DNA of 64,000 nucleotides from Karstenula rhodostoma CBS 690.94. Lineage: Eukaryota > Ascomycota > Dothideomycetes > Pleosporales > Didymosphaeriaceae. This document shows positions 21,912 through 33,633 of the stretch, piece by piece. Both the position numbers and the translations under genes were made by a program. The notes under the pieces are model-generated. The model was not told the origin of the DNA. It worked only from the letters and a program-made list of their open reading frames with translations, and did no database searches. Position 1 is the stretch's first letter; each line of letters starts with the position of its first letter. The DNA is taken from NCBI GenBank assembly GCA_010093485.1, contig MU001499.1:1813397-1877396 (forward strand), read 5' to 3'.

Positions 21912-22482
21912 AGACGGGAAGAACGGAGACTTAGTTAGCTGGGCTGGTGGATTTTTGGAATTCTGTGTCGCGCTGCAAGCCTATATATTTTCATTCTGAG
22001 GTTGGGCTGGGATAACTTGAGACCAGTTTGAATTGATGACGACCCACCCGTTACTGCTGTTGGTAGAAAAGCGGCTGTTGGTGCGGTCGTGAAAATTTAA
22101 TCCATTCAGCAAAGATGCACATGTAAAGCCATCCCCTATGTGCATGCATTCAAATATGACCGGATAGGTTCGACAAACACGGGTCAAACATCAACTGACC
22201 ACGGGTCAAACATCAACTGACCACGGCGAAGGCCAAGGCCACTCGGGCTCGGCGATGCGCTAAAAGGTCGACCCGTCGAACTATGGCAGCGTAACTTATG
22301 ATTCGGGAACTCGGAGGTAAGGGAGCCGCCTGCACAGACCCTGCGTCATTCCTACATCGGCGGGCAAGCATGGTATACGACCGCACCGTTTGGCGACTGT
22401 TCGACCTCGACGATTATTCCTCTCCTGACGAGATCGGCATAGCGTTCGGCTTGAAAATGTTCTCTATCCTAGAGCATGTGTT
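21912..22482. other. Convergent intergenic region with a 22-bp duplication
   Basis: The 236-residue gene and the PYM gene converge on this 571-bp gap. It contains an exact 22-bp tandem duplication at 22179-22222. No gene is visible. Confidence 0.5.
22179..22222. repeat. Exact 22-bp tandem duplication
   Basis: The unit ACGGGTCAAA + CATCAACTGACC occurs at 22179-22200 and again without any change at 22201-22222. Being exact, it is recent compared with the degraded arrays at the window ends. Confidence 0.9.
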
Positions 22483-23067
22483 TCAGCCATCTTTCTTTTC
22501 ACCTTGTGCATCAAAACCCAGGCCCTCCAGCTGTCGTATAAGCTCATTAATCTTAATCACCTTTTCAAACTGCTCTGGGAGCAGAGCATCGCCCTTCTCC
22601 TTCTTGTCTTTGAGCTCTTTTGCTTGGCGCAGCTTCTTCATCAGCTTTTTTGCTTCCTTCTCCTTTTCGGCCTCCGGATCGGCGGGTGGTGTTGGTTCGG
22701 CTGTTGCCATGTCCTCGGCGGGTGCCTGCTCAGCGGTATCGTTGGTGTCCGCAGCAGCAGCCGCAGCCTTCCTCCTGGCTTCCCTGCGCTTGGCATTTTT
22801 ATTCGCAGCAAGGCTTCCTTTGGCGGACTCCTCCTCGTCCTTCAAGCCCTCAGCTCCAGGGACGCCTCCCTTTCCGCGGTTCCGAAAACCCTCAGCGGTG
22901 CGATTTTTGTAGATCTCGACGTCTTCGGGCGGGCGATAGCCGGGGCGGACCCTTATTTCTTTCCGTACGGAGCCGTCGGCGCGCGTCGAGGATGGAACAT
23001 GACGCTCGCCAGTCTCGGATGTCGTGATTCCAGCCCTTGAGACCTTTGTTGTCTCTACCGTAGGCAT
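22483..23067 (-). CDS. PYM homologue (partner of Y14-Mago), exon-junction-complex disassembly
   Basis: A single exon encodes 194 residues. The N-terminal Mago-binding motif is clear: AGITTSETGERHVPSS, then DGSVRKEIRVRPGYRPPEDVE and YKNRTAEG. The rest is a charged, Ala/Lys/Glu-rich helical region ending in a conserved LRQLEGLGF-like helix (IRQLEGLGFDAQGEKK). PYM binds the Mago-Y14 heterodimer on the ribosome and releases exon junction complexes from translated mRNA, which fits the intron-rich genes here. It is cytoplasmic and ribosome-associated in animals; the fungal role is inferred. The gene diverges from QCR9 across 365 bp. Confidence 0.88.
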   Translation of the reverse strand: MPTVETTKVSRAGITTSETGERHVPSSTRADGSVRKEIRVRPGYRPPEDVEIYKNRTAEGFRNRGKGGVPGAEGLKDEEESAKGSLAANKNAKRREARRKAAAAAADTNDTAEQAPAEDMATAEPTPPADPEAEKEKEAKKLMKKLRQAKELKDKKEKGDALLPEQFEKVIKINELIRQLEGLGFDAQGEKKDG

Positions 23068-23432
23068 GTTGGCAAGATCAGGTTGCGTTCGGAGCGTGGC
23101 GGGGTATTGTGCGCACTCGAAGCCCCTCGAGGCAGCTCACAATGCGTTGTGAATAGGAGGGTGGCGTTCCCAAAGCAACGTGCACTGAAGGAAGGGACCG
23201 TGAAGCGTCAACAATACGCGGGGCTCTCTGGCGTCGTGAAGGTAAAGGATCGGCAGGTGGTGGGTGAGGCTCCAAACTGGACAAAAGGCGCTAGGGGACT
23301 GACCAATCAGCGCCGCTGCGATAGGCCGGCAAGAATCTCAATTGAAACCGAGCTTCTTCGCCCACGACATCACCCGCAACTCTAACGAGACACCCCCGAC
23401 CACCGCCCGCACGCGCTCGCAGCACCCTCACA
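23068..23432. promoter_or_regulatory. Divergent promoter of PYM and QCR9
   Basis: A 365-bp region between the PYM start (minus strand) and the QCR9 start (plus strand), presumed to drive both. A CCAAT-type box in reverse orientation (ATTGG on the opposite strand, CCAAT at 23304-23308 within GACCAATCAG) is visible about 125 bp upstream of QCR9; CCAAT boxes bound by the Hap complex are common upstream of respiratory genes. Confidence 0.5.
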
Positions 23433-23860
23433 ATGGCCGGCGTAAGCCAATTGACCCCCTGAAGCTCCTATGTCGCGATGCTAATGGACCCGCGCAGCTC
23501 ACCTCCTTCGTTTACAAGCAAGCCTCCCTTTTCGCATCATCTGCCGCGAGCTGGCACTGACTTCGATTGCAGCGCCGTCTTCCGGAGCAACATCACTATG
23601 CTTGCCACTGTTTTCACCTCCGCCTTCGCGATGCAGATGTACGTACACGCCGAGCTTCCAGCATCTTCCGCAGACGGCACACTGACTGGGGACAACAGGG
23701 CGTTTGACACCGGCTCCGACCGCATCTGGGACAGCATCAACCGCGGCGTACGTATACCTGAATCGCATAAACAGGCTGATAGAAGCTAATGGGGCTGCAG
23801 CGGCAATGGAAGGACGTTAAGGTCCGATACGTACAGAAGGCCGAGGACGACGACGAGTAG
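23433..23860 (+). CDS. QCR9: Cytochrome bc1 complex subunit 9 (QCR9)
   Basis: Five exons (23433-23441, 23498-23517, 23573-23638, 23699-23747, 23801-23860) give 67 residues. The joined protein has the QCR9 pattern: a short N-terminus reading MAGLTSFVYNAVFR, a single transmembrane helix (NITMLATVFTSAFAMQ), then AFDTGSDRIWDSINRGRQWK and an acidic tail EDDDE. It is a small single-span subunit of mitochondrial complex III. Four introns of 53-60 nt interrupt only 68 codons. The second intron (23518-23572) uses a GC donor: only that junction yields YNAVFR, matching the family. No frame longer than 40 codons reveals the gene, so automated callers could miss it. Confidence 0.92.
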
Positions 23861-24985
23861 GGTCGGATATTGAGCGGGCTTGAAGGTTCTCCAGCAGTTT
23901 GCGAGGCTAGACACTGTACAAATGTGTATGTTACAGCGCGAAAATCAGCACCCAATGCACCAATAGTTTCCCACGTCACTTTTTGCGGATGTCTGCCCAT
24001 CTGCATGAGGAAGTCCCAGGCCGATGGTCCACCCACAACGACCGAAGGAAACGGAAAAGGTTGACAAAAGTCTTCAGTTGACATCAAAGACAGCAAGGAA
24101 CAAGCAGATTCAAGCACCTTGTGGCAACCCACTCTACCAAAAGCACCCCGATTTAAGAGTGAATACTGAGAAGCCGCCGCTTCAGATGTCACAAAAGGAG
24201 CTGCGGCAAAGAAATCTGGGCTATATGTTCGGTCATGGTGGGCTCTTTCAGACCTTTGAGGTGACATGCCACTGCGACGAGATACCTATAGCCTATGAGC
24301 TTGTAGCATACCATGAAGGCAAACGAAGCGCTGGAGGCTGCAGTATTTAGTGGTGAACATGTGTATTTTACCTGGCAGGCAGTTTCAATCGAATCCGGCG
24401 GTCCGTCTAGCTAAGTTACGTGTCTTACAGAGCAACCACGGCCGTGGCGTGCATTTACTTGGCAGTGACAGCAATGAGCGAGGGCGAAGAAGACGAAGGT
24501 GGCGGAGCTGTCGAGGCCTCTGACGATGAAGGAGAAACAAGCAAGAAGGAGAAGGGTGGCCCTATAACGAAGCAAACGGAGATGAGGCGAGACGCCAAAA
24601 TGTCCAAGAAGCGAGCCAAAGCACTGAAGGACCACGAAAAGCGCAAGGGGTGTAACAAAGTGAGGTCAAAGAGGGATGGATTGTTGTGGCGCAGCGCAAC
24701 GTCTCTATACGGCTAGTGCGCACCTGCTGTGCACTTGCCTCGAACAGCTTACATCCTTACCCGCTAGTCTACGTTAGCATGACGCATGTCTAGGTAGAAT
24801 GAAACCTCCAGCTCGCCGCATGAGATAAACAACCCCACGCACCCGGGGCTCTCACTAACATACAAACCAGGCCCTGAACAGTGGCCGGTCCACGCCACAT
24901 CAACGCGCATCGCTCTCAGGAGCCACGACCTCCACTCTAGACTCCCCGCCGCTCCCCCGCGCTGCTGTGCACCTCGACGCCCACG
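23861..24985. other. Intergenic region between QCR9 and UBR1
   Basis: Apart from the doubtful 80-residue frame, I see nothing convincing. A minus-strand frame of 176 codons overlaps QCR9 exons 4-5 and has no family resemblance. The last 200 bases are C-rich on the plus strand and likely hold the UBR1 promoter and leader. Confidence 0.4.
24474..24716 (+). CDS. Possible small Lys/Glu-rich hypothetical protein
   Basis: From the ATG at 24474 the frame runs 80 residues. It starts with MSEGEEDEGGG, has an acidic stretch and then a basic stretch (KMSKKRAKALKDHEKRKG). I do not recognise a family. The acidic-then-basic composition is like many nuclear or nucleolar proteins, but could arise by chance in purine-rich DNA. 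There may be an upstream exon: a CAG-like acceptor (TTACAG) lies at about 24425-24430. Treat as tentative. Confidence 0.25.
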   Translation: MSEGEEDEGGGAVEASDDEGETSKKEKGGPITKQTEMRRDAKMSKKRAKALKDHEKRKGCNKVRSKRDGLLWRSATSLYG

Positions 24986-27900
24986 ATGCTCGTATCCTTG
25001 CAGGAGCAGGAGCTCTGTCAACATCTGCGCGAATTGCCGCGACGGAACAACTACCGCTACACCGAAGATGCCGCCCGCGAGCTGAAGCAGATTCTCTTCC
25101 AGTCGCTCGCGGGGCGTGGCGAATTCCTCCCGCTCTTGTTCCCCAACGGCCCGCCTACCGACCCGGAACAGCCGTGGAGCTTGCGCGACGCACAAGGCGC
25201 CGTAGAGGGCGCGGAATATACCGAAGCAGCGAGGGGCAAGCCGTGCGGACATATTTTCAAGAGCGGGGAGGCTACGTACCGGTGTAAGACGTGCACCGCT
25301 GACGACACCTGCGTGCTTTGCGCGCGGTGCTTCGACGCCTCAGACCACGACGGACACCAGGTCTATGTCAGTGTTTCGCCCGGAAACTCGGGGTGTTGCG
25401 ACTGCGGAGACGATGAAGCGTGGGTGCGGCCCGTACACTGCAACATCCACACCCCCTCGTCGACGTCCGAGTCCGACTCCAAGTCGGCAGGAAAGGCCAA
25501 GGAAGGATCGACGTTACCTGAAGAGCTGCTCGAGAGCATACGCATGACCATATCACGGACGCTCGACTATCTCATCGACGTATTTTCATGCTCTCCGGAA
25601 CAGCTACGGCTGCCCAAGACGCAAGAATCTATCCTAGAAGACGAACGCGCCTCGCGCTTGACGGCGAAGTGGTACGGTCCCGGTGACCAGCCAGACGAAA
25701 ATCGGGAATTTTGTCTGGTGTTGTGGAATGACGAAAAACATACAGTACATGATGTGCGGGACCAGGTCGCGCGGGCATGCAAGCAGAAGCTGGCATTCGG
25801 ACTTGCCAAAGCCCACGAGGTCAATGACATCGGCCGCACTACAGTCGTCACGAGGGGAAGCATACCAGACCTTTTGAAGATGGCTAAAATCATCGAGGAC
25901 ATCAAGTTAACCGTCACCATCCGGTCAGCACGCGACACATTTCGAGAGCATATGGGTGGTGCTATTGTTGACTGGATCTCTGACATTGCTGGGTGCAGCG
26001 TTGGTGAGGATAATCAAGTGCTGCGACGGACTGTATGCGAAGAGCTACTAAAGCCTTGGCGAGTCGGCAGCGAAGCCACCAATCAAAACATCGGCAGGAA
26101 TGGTCTTGATGATCACGAGATGGAGGACAAAGAGGCTGAGATGGAAGGATTTTATATTCGCTACTTGACGGCCCAACGCCGTGCGCAGATCGCACAGTTG
26201 AACCGCCAACGCACCGGCAATGATGAAGGTGCCCAAGCTTCCGATGCAGACGAAGAAGAGGAAGCGGAGAGTGCTGCGGAAACTGGTGACGGCGAAGACG
26301 GCATGGATGTTGACGGGAGTAAGTACTCCAATGTGCAAAGCTTCAGTGTATTGAGCACGCTAACATATATCCCCAGCTGATCGAGACGGCGATGTGAACA
26401 TGGAGCCTGAGGATCCACTTTCTTTGTTAGTGAGGCTGCCCGTCGGTAACACCCTCCCTCAGGGTGGCGACCTCACACCAGCAGAGTCGGACAGTGAGCC
26501 TACGATAGGAGCTCCTGCTCTGAGTCATGTGGAGCCGTCGTTGCCTGTTCCAGAGACACCACGTACGAAATCGTTACCGTTACGGCCTATGCGACCCCCT
26601 CAGTACTGGCTAGAGAAGCCAGAGAGTTATGGAAGGACACCTGGAACCCCTGCACACGAAGATCTCTGGCAGCGGTTACGCCTCGATCACCTCATCCTAT
26701 ACGACCTTCGAATGTGGAAGCAGTTGCGGATCGGTGTACGAGACGTCTTCATCAGCACCGTTGTAACAATACCCCAGTTTAAACGCCTTTTAGGACTGCG
26801 TTTTGCAGGCGTGTACACGGCACTGGCTCAACTTTATCTCATCGCCGATCGAGAACCAGACCATTCAATCATCAACCTCTCCCTGCAAATGCTCACTACA
26901 CCATCAATAACAGCCGAGATTGTTGAGCGAGGAAACTTTCTCACCAATCTTATGGCTATTTTGTATACCTTCCTTACCACCCGCCAGGTCGGTTACCCAT
27001 GGAACGTTGATCCCAAGGCGACGCTTGCCTTTGAACAAGGGGCCGTTACCAATCGTCGAATGTACCATTTCTTTCTTGACATGAAGTATCTTCTGGGTTC
27101 GGAGCATGTGCAGGGAAGAATCCGCGAAGATGAGCGCTATCTGTTGCAATTTCTAGATCTAGTAAAACTTCATCAGGGCATCTGCCCGAATGTCCGCGCC
27201 GTCGGAGAGCATCTGGAGTACGAAACAGAAGCCTGGATCAGTGCTTCTTTAATTACACGGGAGATCAACAAGTTGTGCCGGCAGTTCTCGGAAGCTTTTG
27301 TCTGGAAGCGCGAAGAAGATCCTAGCGACATTTGTCGTGCTATCCGGGCAGCTGCTAAAGTTGCCATTGTCAACTCCCTTGGCGCTGAACGAAACCGCTT
27401 CGACCAAGCTGAGCTTAAGAACGAAACGCGTTTCAAAACCTTGGATTGTCTCGAGTTCGATGCAAAGCCGTCCAGCTTGGTGGGTCCTTCTTATCGGGTC
27501 GTGGATTGTGTCGTGGCACAGGAGCCGATGAGTTTTCATCATGCACTACATTACACGGTATCATGGCTCATCGATCGTGCCCGCGGTATGCCCAAGGAGC
27601 ATCTCCTGGGGCTACTACTCTTTTCTCAAGACGAGTTGCAGGCGGGCAACAACCCTGTGGAAATCACTATTCCCGAGTACCGGCCGGAAGAGTATCTGCT
27701 CGCCTTGTTCGACTTCCCTCTACGAGTATGTGCTTGGCTTGCTCAAATGCGGGCGAGCATCTGGGTTAGGAACGGTATAACTTTGCGGCATCAGATGACA
27801 CAATACCGCAGCGTCTCTCAACGCGATGTGTCTTATCAACGCGACATCTTCATGCTACAAGCGGCCCTCGTTCTGTGCGATCCGTCAGTTTTCTTGGCAA

Positions 27901-30900
27901 GCATGGTAGACCGATTCGGTGTGCTTGGTTGGATGAGCGGAAAATACGAGGCTGTCCACCATGGCTTCGAAGATACACAAGCCATTGAGGTCGTCGAAGA
28001 CTTTGTCCATCTCCTGATCATTCTGCTCAGTGACCGGACGTCCCTCATTCCATTGGAAGACGAAGTTGAGCCCCAGATTGCGTTGATACGCCGGGACATC
28101 GCGCACGTCCTATGCTTCAAACCTCTCTCGTACTCGGACATGACTACTAGGCTTGCAGAACGAGTACAGAATGCCGAGGAATTCCATGATGTCCTCGACG
28201 ACACTACAAAGTTTAGGCCGCCGGAGGGCCTCTCCGACTCTGGAACCTTCGAATTGAAAGAGGAGTTCGTCGAGCTTGTCGATCCTTACATGCATCAATA
28301 TAGCCGCAACCAACGTGAAGAAGCGGAGACTATTTACAAGAATCACATGGCGAAAAAGACAGGGAAACAAGCATCCGAGATTGTGTTCGAACCAAAGTTG
28401 CGGCCCATCACCTCTGGTCTGTTCCAAAACTTATCAGACTTCACTCGCCAGCCATTGTTCACTCAGATCGTCTACTACCTGCTTGGATATGGATTAATGG
28501 CCTCGACCAGCACTCCCAACATTCCTGCCACTCGCGTCGAGAGCAATATCCAGTTTGTCCTACAACTTTTGCTCGTCGCTGTCTTGGAAGACAAGTCAGC
28601 GCAGCATGAGTGGTCGCAGGATGCACCCGAGTCTTTTGTCACCTCTGTGTTGACAAAGCGAGCTAATTTTGGGTTGCCCGACCATCCCACCATCCTCTCC
28701 ATTCTCAAAAGCTTATCGGAGAAAGATGAGTTCAAGACGTGCGAGCCCAAGATCCTGCTCATCATGCATCGTTTGAAGCAACGGCAACCACACACTTTTA
28801 TCGTCGCAACGGCTGCTCTGAACATATCTGCTGAACGTATGGACACCGCTTCGCCTGCTACAGTTACTCTTCAAGATAAAGAGTTGAAAAAGAAACAGGC
28901 TCTCGACCGACAAGCACGTGTCATGGCATCGTTCAAAGAACAACAAGGCCAGTTCATGGCGAATCAAGACTTCGACTGGGGCGAGGAAATCAGCGATATG
29001 GAAGAAGAGACTGATCCGCTAGCCACAGGCCAAGAGAAGGTTGAGAGATATCCCAGTGGAACCTGCATATTGTGCCAAGAGGAAACGAACGAACAGCGCT
29101 TGTATGGCTCGTTTGGCTATGTTTCTCGCAGCAACATCCTGCGGCAAACTAAGACAACTGATGTAGACTGGGTCGACGAAGTCGTTGAAAATCCGGCCAG
29201 TCTTGATCGGTCCGCCGAGGCGATACGCCCCTTTGGCATCTCTGGCAAGAACCGCCGCACTGTCGAGAAAATTACGCCCAAGGGCGAGAAGGTCGTTACA
29301 GAACGGCAAGATCTCGGCAAGGGGTTCCCTTGCAAATACACCCGACCTGGTCCTGTATCCACAGGCTGTGGCCATATCATGCATTATTCATGCTTTGAAG
29401 TCTATCTGCAGGCGACGCAGCGAAGACACGTTAGCCAAATAGCAAGGAATCACCCGGAGCGACCCGTTTACAAGGAGTTCATGTGCCCACTGTGTAAAGC
29501 CATGGGTAACATATTCCTACCAATCATTTGGAAGGGGAAGAAGATAGCTTACCCAGGAGCGTTGGAGACGGCGTCCACTTTCAATGACTGGATCAGCTCA
29601 GAACTTGTCAAGACAGTTGCCCAAGCGGACAAGAACTCTCCAAGCGCAGAAGCCGACGGTGGCAATCTGTCACCCCGCCAAAATTCGTTCTTCGAATATG
29701 GTAGGGAAACCTTCATACAGCCTCTAGCAAACCGGCTTCTGGACGTCAATAGCCCGACATTCAGCTCGGTGTCCAAGCCGCAGTCTTCTACGCAACCCCA
29801 GTTCCAAGTGCCAGCATTTTTGCAGAACGATGACCCTCGAGAACCGGTCTTAATGCCTCCCGAGCCCATCGGTGCATCTGCTGGTGCTGTCTTGGGAGGT
29901 TCAGACGGTGCATTCCCAATGCTCGAGCTTGTCAAGGTCTACCTACGTCTCAAAGAATCTCTGAGCGTCAATGGGGCTTTTTCCACGTTTGAATACAAGA
30001 CCCCTACAGTGCCCATCGAAGAGCTTTGTCAAACTGACGCTTTGGCAGAGGTAAGTCACTATACTTTGTCGCGGGGTAAACGATGGAGTAGTATGACCCA
30101 TCACGTGGCTTTACATTCACTTTTAGACCCACCTAGAACCTAGAACCTCCTGCCACGTTGACGTAGTAGGCTAATTTACACTATTAGGTTCTTGGATATT
30201 CCATCTCTTCCGTGGAAATTGCCCAGCGCGGAGTACAGTCAGATCCCATGCGAGGAACTCTGCTCGACAAGATTTCTCCTCAGTCATTAACGCACCTCCG
30301 CATCTATTCCGAAACAGTAATTTCATACATATCAGTCGGAGGTCTATGTCACAGCCACGCCAACCTCACATTGAAGGAAGTATCCCGCAAACGGTTCGAA
30401 CATCTCCACCAGCTTTTCATCGGCCATCCAAACATTTTCGAACCCGATAACTTGCCGTACGATCTGAAGGACATCACGCCGCTGCTGAGCCAGGATCCAT
30501 TCATTTTCCTGTGCGAGTTCTCGGTATTTGCAGGACCAGAGTTTAACCAAGACATCCATCACGTCCTTCGCTTGTGTTACTTGGCGGAGCTAGTGCGTGT
30601 CGCGATCGCTTTCGCCGTCGACCGACCTGACCTATTTGACGAGTATGGAAGCGACCGCTTTGTCAACACAGAGAAGGTCGGCAACGGGACATTCACCTCC
30701 GATCAACTCGACAGTGTTCTCTCGTTCGTGGGTATCGTCCTGAATATATCCCGTCTTAGCCACTCGCCAGCACCTCTAGACTTCCACAACATGAATATTC
30801 CTGACAAATTCCGGGATCCGAAATTCTTGTATAGCTTCTTCACCCTGGCGTCAACATATGCGCTTCCATTTGTACGAAAGGCCGCCATTTTCATGCATGT

Positions 30901-31597
30901 GCGATATGGTGTCGAGCTTCCCCCAATAGCTTTTGACCGGGTTGACGAGCCCGAACTTGAGCGCCTGTCATCGCTTCTGAGACTTCCATCTGTTCAGGAG
31001 ATGTTCGCGTCTTTGTCGAGCGATGCCCCCGACGGCCACACAACGCGCTCCGTCATCGGAGGCTGGCTCCGCCACTTCCTCTGGACCCGTGAAGGCCACT
31101 ACAACCCGGCGCCCGTCACCCTCTCGCACCCATCCATCTTCGAACTCGTTGGCCTCCCCAAGAACTACGACACTCTCACCGACGAAGCCATCCGCCGGCG
31201 CTGTCCCTCGACCGGCCGCGAACTCACAGACCCGGCCCTCTGCCTCTTGTGCGGCGAAATCATGTGCTCGCAGGGCGTGTGCTGCATGACGGCGGACTCG
31301 CGGGGCGGGTGCAACCAGCACCAGGCCAAGTGCGGGGGCAACATCGGGCTCTTCATCCACATCCGCAAGTGCATGGTGCTCTTCCTCAACGAGGAGCACG
31401 GGACGTGGTACACGGCGCCGTATCTGGACAAGCACGGCGAGACGGATCCGACGCTCCGGCGGCACCATCAGCTGTTCCTCAATCAGAAGAGGTATGATGT
31501 GTTGCTGAGGAAGGTGTGGTTGGAGGGGGGCGTGCAGAGCTTCATTGCGAGGCGGTTGGAGGGGGATATTAATAATGGGGGGTGGGAGACGCTTTGA
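24986..31597 (+). CDS. UBR1: UBR1-type N-recognin, E3 ubiquitin ligase of the N-degron pathway
   Basis: Three exons (24986-26318, 26377-30050, 30188-31597) give about 2138 residues, the usual size of filamentous-fungal UBR1. The UBR box (about residues 85-157) has the zinc ligands in CGHIFKSGEATYRC, CVLCARCF, GCCDCGD and HCNIH; it binds type 1 (basic) N-degrons. A ClpS-like domain (about 240-325; LVLWNDEKHTVHDV) recognises bulky hydrophobic type 2 N-degrons and separates UBR1 from UBR2. An acidic stretch ends exon 1. A RING-type domain spans about 1341-1485 (CILCQEE through TGCGHIMHYSCF to CPLCKAMGN). The C-terminal zinc cap starts near 2021 (CLLCGEIMCSQG). The enzyme pairs with Rad6/Ubc2 to mark proteins for the proteasome in cytosol and nucleus. 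The introns are 58 and 137 nt. Confidence 0.96.
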
Positions 31598-32022
31598 GTG
31601 GGGTATGGGTTGGAGGGATAGGGATATGGGTTGTTCATGGTAGTAAGCGTGGTGTTGGGGTTGGTACAGTGCAGCATGTAGGTGGTGAGCCGTCGAGTGT
31701 GGGTTCATTGCGTGCATGGGTTTGGTCGTCTGTGCATAGGATGACTTTTCTGCGAGATTACAAGGATGAATAGGAGTCGGCGCGCTGTAGATTATGTTAT
31801 CATGAAGAGACGTGGTGTGCTGTTCTGTTCTTACTGCTGCGGAGGTGTTGGTGCCTGGCGTGATGTTGATTGAAGTGTGATTCTCAACGGCCTCGAAATA
31901 GTGATGCATCAACAGCGATGGGTGGCAGCGAGGTTGTGTGGAAGTATGGTACTCGCGGTGTATTGGTATCGTATCTTACAACAGGCGTTCCCTAGTCTAG
32001 TTTACTTTACATATATACAGTG
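31598..32022. other. Convergent intergenic gap between UBR1 and the Mtf2-like gene
   Basis: These 425 bp lie between two converging genes. The plus strand is G/T-rich just after the UBR1 stop, suggesting 3' UTR and polyadenylation sequence. No gene is visible. Confidence 0.5.
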
Positions 32023-33633
32023 TTATACATCCCGCCTGGGCGCCTCTTCTTCTTGTGCAGGAGTACCCCGTGTCTCCCCATCCGCAGACGGCACCGTAGC
32101 CTCGACAGACTCGGCAACCGGCGCTTCAACCGGCGCCTCAACCTCATCCCGCATGAACCCCTCCACAGCCACATCCACCTCCACATCCATCTCCATCCCA
32201 GGCGCAGGTTCGCCCAGCTCCTCAAACGGCATGCCGCCCTCAACAAGCGGGATATCGTCATTTGCACCGGCGCCCACAGGCCCGCTCCCCAGCTTCATCT
32301 GCGCAGGCCAAACCAGGACCTGGTCCCGGTGCAGCTTCACCGACCCGCCCCGCACGCCCTCCAGCCCCAGCTTCCGGAGCAACTGTCCCCCTTCCTTCCT
32401 CTCCTCGGTGAAATCGCCCAGCCGCTTCGCAATCGCAGCCCGCCACGCGCGCAGCTTCTTCGCGCCCTCCTGGTACAGCTCGAGCCGCACGATGGCCTGC
32501 AAGCTGCGGCCGTAGCGGCCCTTGTCGGCGTCAGCATGCGTGGTGAGGATCTGGTCGACGAAGACCAGCATGCTGAAGTCGTACTCGATGCCGCCGTTGT
32601 CCATGTCCTGCAGGAGCGCGCAGATCTGGGGGTAGCTGTGGTTCTGGCGGAAGGCGGCGCGGATGAGGGCCTTGTAGAGGCCTGTGCTTGCGCCGAGGGC
32701 GTACGAGGAGCGGCCGAGGTCCTTGACCGTGGGCAGGATGTTGAACATGAGCGGGGACGCGGGGAAGTTCTTGCGCAGCGTGTCTGCGGCGGCGACGAGG
32801 TGGGAGCTGTAGTTTGGGTAGATGATGGTGGGATCGGTCGGGGAGAGTTCGCCCTTGTGGCCGAAGAGGGACGGCTTGGAGAGGGCTTTGAGTTTGGATT
32901 TGGATTTCGGGCTGAACATGCCTGGGCCGTTTTCAAGGTCCATGCCCCGGACCACGGAAAGGACTTCTTTCTCTAGGATGGCCCAGAGCGCTTGGTCGGT
33001 CGGCGCGGCTTCAAAGAGTGCCTTGATTCTCTCCTTCTCCGAGGATCGCAGCTCCTTTATACGCGCTTGCTTCTGTAAAGCTTCCTCCTTCTTTCTCATT
33101 TTTTCTTTCTCTGCCTCGGGCGCGAGGAGCTCCTTGGCAAGGGTTTCCAGATCGGTGGACGGCCGCTGTCCGCGTGCTCGTGCCGGTGTGAATGGATGCG
33201 TCGGCTTGGTTGGTTTGCCCGAGAGCACGGCATCGAAGAGGGAGTCCAGCGACTCGGAAGACTTGTCCGTGCTGCTTTCGTCGTCATCCTCGTAGTACTC
33301 GTCGGCTATCTGGTCCAATTCGTGTTCGTTGAATTCCTGCTCCGCTGCCTTCTTGGTATTCTTGTATAGCTTCTCGAAGGCGGCGCGCTCGGAGCCTGTG
33401 ATGGTGGTTCTGCGGTTCACCGTCGCGTCATCGACCGCCGGCGGGAGCTCCTCCCCTTCGAAAGGCACGTCATGGCCTGGTCGGCTCGTATGCGATGGGC
33501 CGGAAGCGTGGCGGCGCAAGATGGGATTGCTTTGCTGGATGGTCGCCGTCTGGTAGAGGAACGGGGCGAGCGTCTTAGACGAGGAGGCGCGGGAGCGCGA
33601 CAATGCCCGGAAGCTGCACAGGCATACAGACAT
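32023..33633 (-). CDS. Mtf2-like mitochondrial protein
   Basis: A single exon encodes 536 residues. The N-terminus (about 1-45) is rich in Arg, Ser and Ala with no acidic residues, a convincing mitochondrial presequence. A Lys/Glu-rich segment follows. The conserved block runs from ALWAILEKEVLSVV (about residue 215) through YPNYSSHLVAAADTLRKNFP, SPLMFNILPTVKDLGRSSYALGAST and FDMLV-like FSMLVFVDQIL. This is the C-terminal domain shared with yeast Mtf2/Nam1, which couples mitochondrial transcription to mRNA handling and COX1 expression. The C-terminal tail (about 480-536) is Val/Glu/Ala-rich low complexity. A long antisense frame (32020-32976) is a shadow. The matrix location and RNA role are inferred from the family. 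Confidence 0.85.
   Translation of the reverse strand: MSVCLCSFRALSRSRASSSKTLAPFLYQTATIQQSNPILRRHASGPSHTSRPGHDVPFEGEELPPAVDDATVNRRTTITGSERAAFEKLYKNTKKAAEQEFNEHELDQIADEYYEDDDESSTDKSSESLDSLFDAVLSGKPTKPTHPFTPARARGQRPSTDLETLAKELLAPEAEKEKMRKKEEALQKQARIKELRSSEKERIKALFEAAPTDQALWAILEKEVLSVVRGMDLENGPGMFSPKSKSKLKALSKPSLFGHKGELSPTDPTIIYPNYSSHLVAAADTLRKNFPASPLMFNILPTVKDLGRSSYALGASTGLYKALIRAAFRQNHSYPQICALLQDMDNGGIEYDFSMLVFVDQILTTHADADKGRYGRSLQAIVRLELYQEGAKKLRAWRAAIAKRLGDFTEERKEGGQLLRKLGLEGVRGGSVKLHRDQVLVWPAQMKLGSGPVGAGANDDIPLVEGGMPFEELGEPAPGMEMDVEVDVAVEGFMRDEVEAPVEAPVAESVEATVPSADGETRGTPAQEEEAPRRDV

Noticed and set aside
23737..24267. 176-codon minus-strand ORF overlapping QCR9
   Set aside because: It covers QCR9 exons 4-5 on the opposite strand and shows no domain; QCR9 is the supported gene.
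30968..31912. 314-codon ORF antisense to the UBR1 3' end
   Set aside because: Shadow of UBR1; the plus strand carries the conserved zinc cap.
32020..32976. 318-codon ORF antisense to the Mtf2-like gene
   Set aside because: GC-rich third codon positions of the real gene keep the opposite strand open; no family resemblance.
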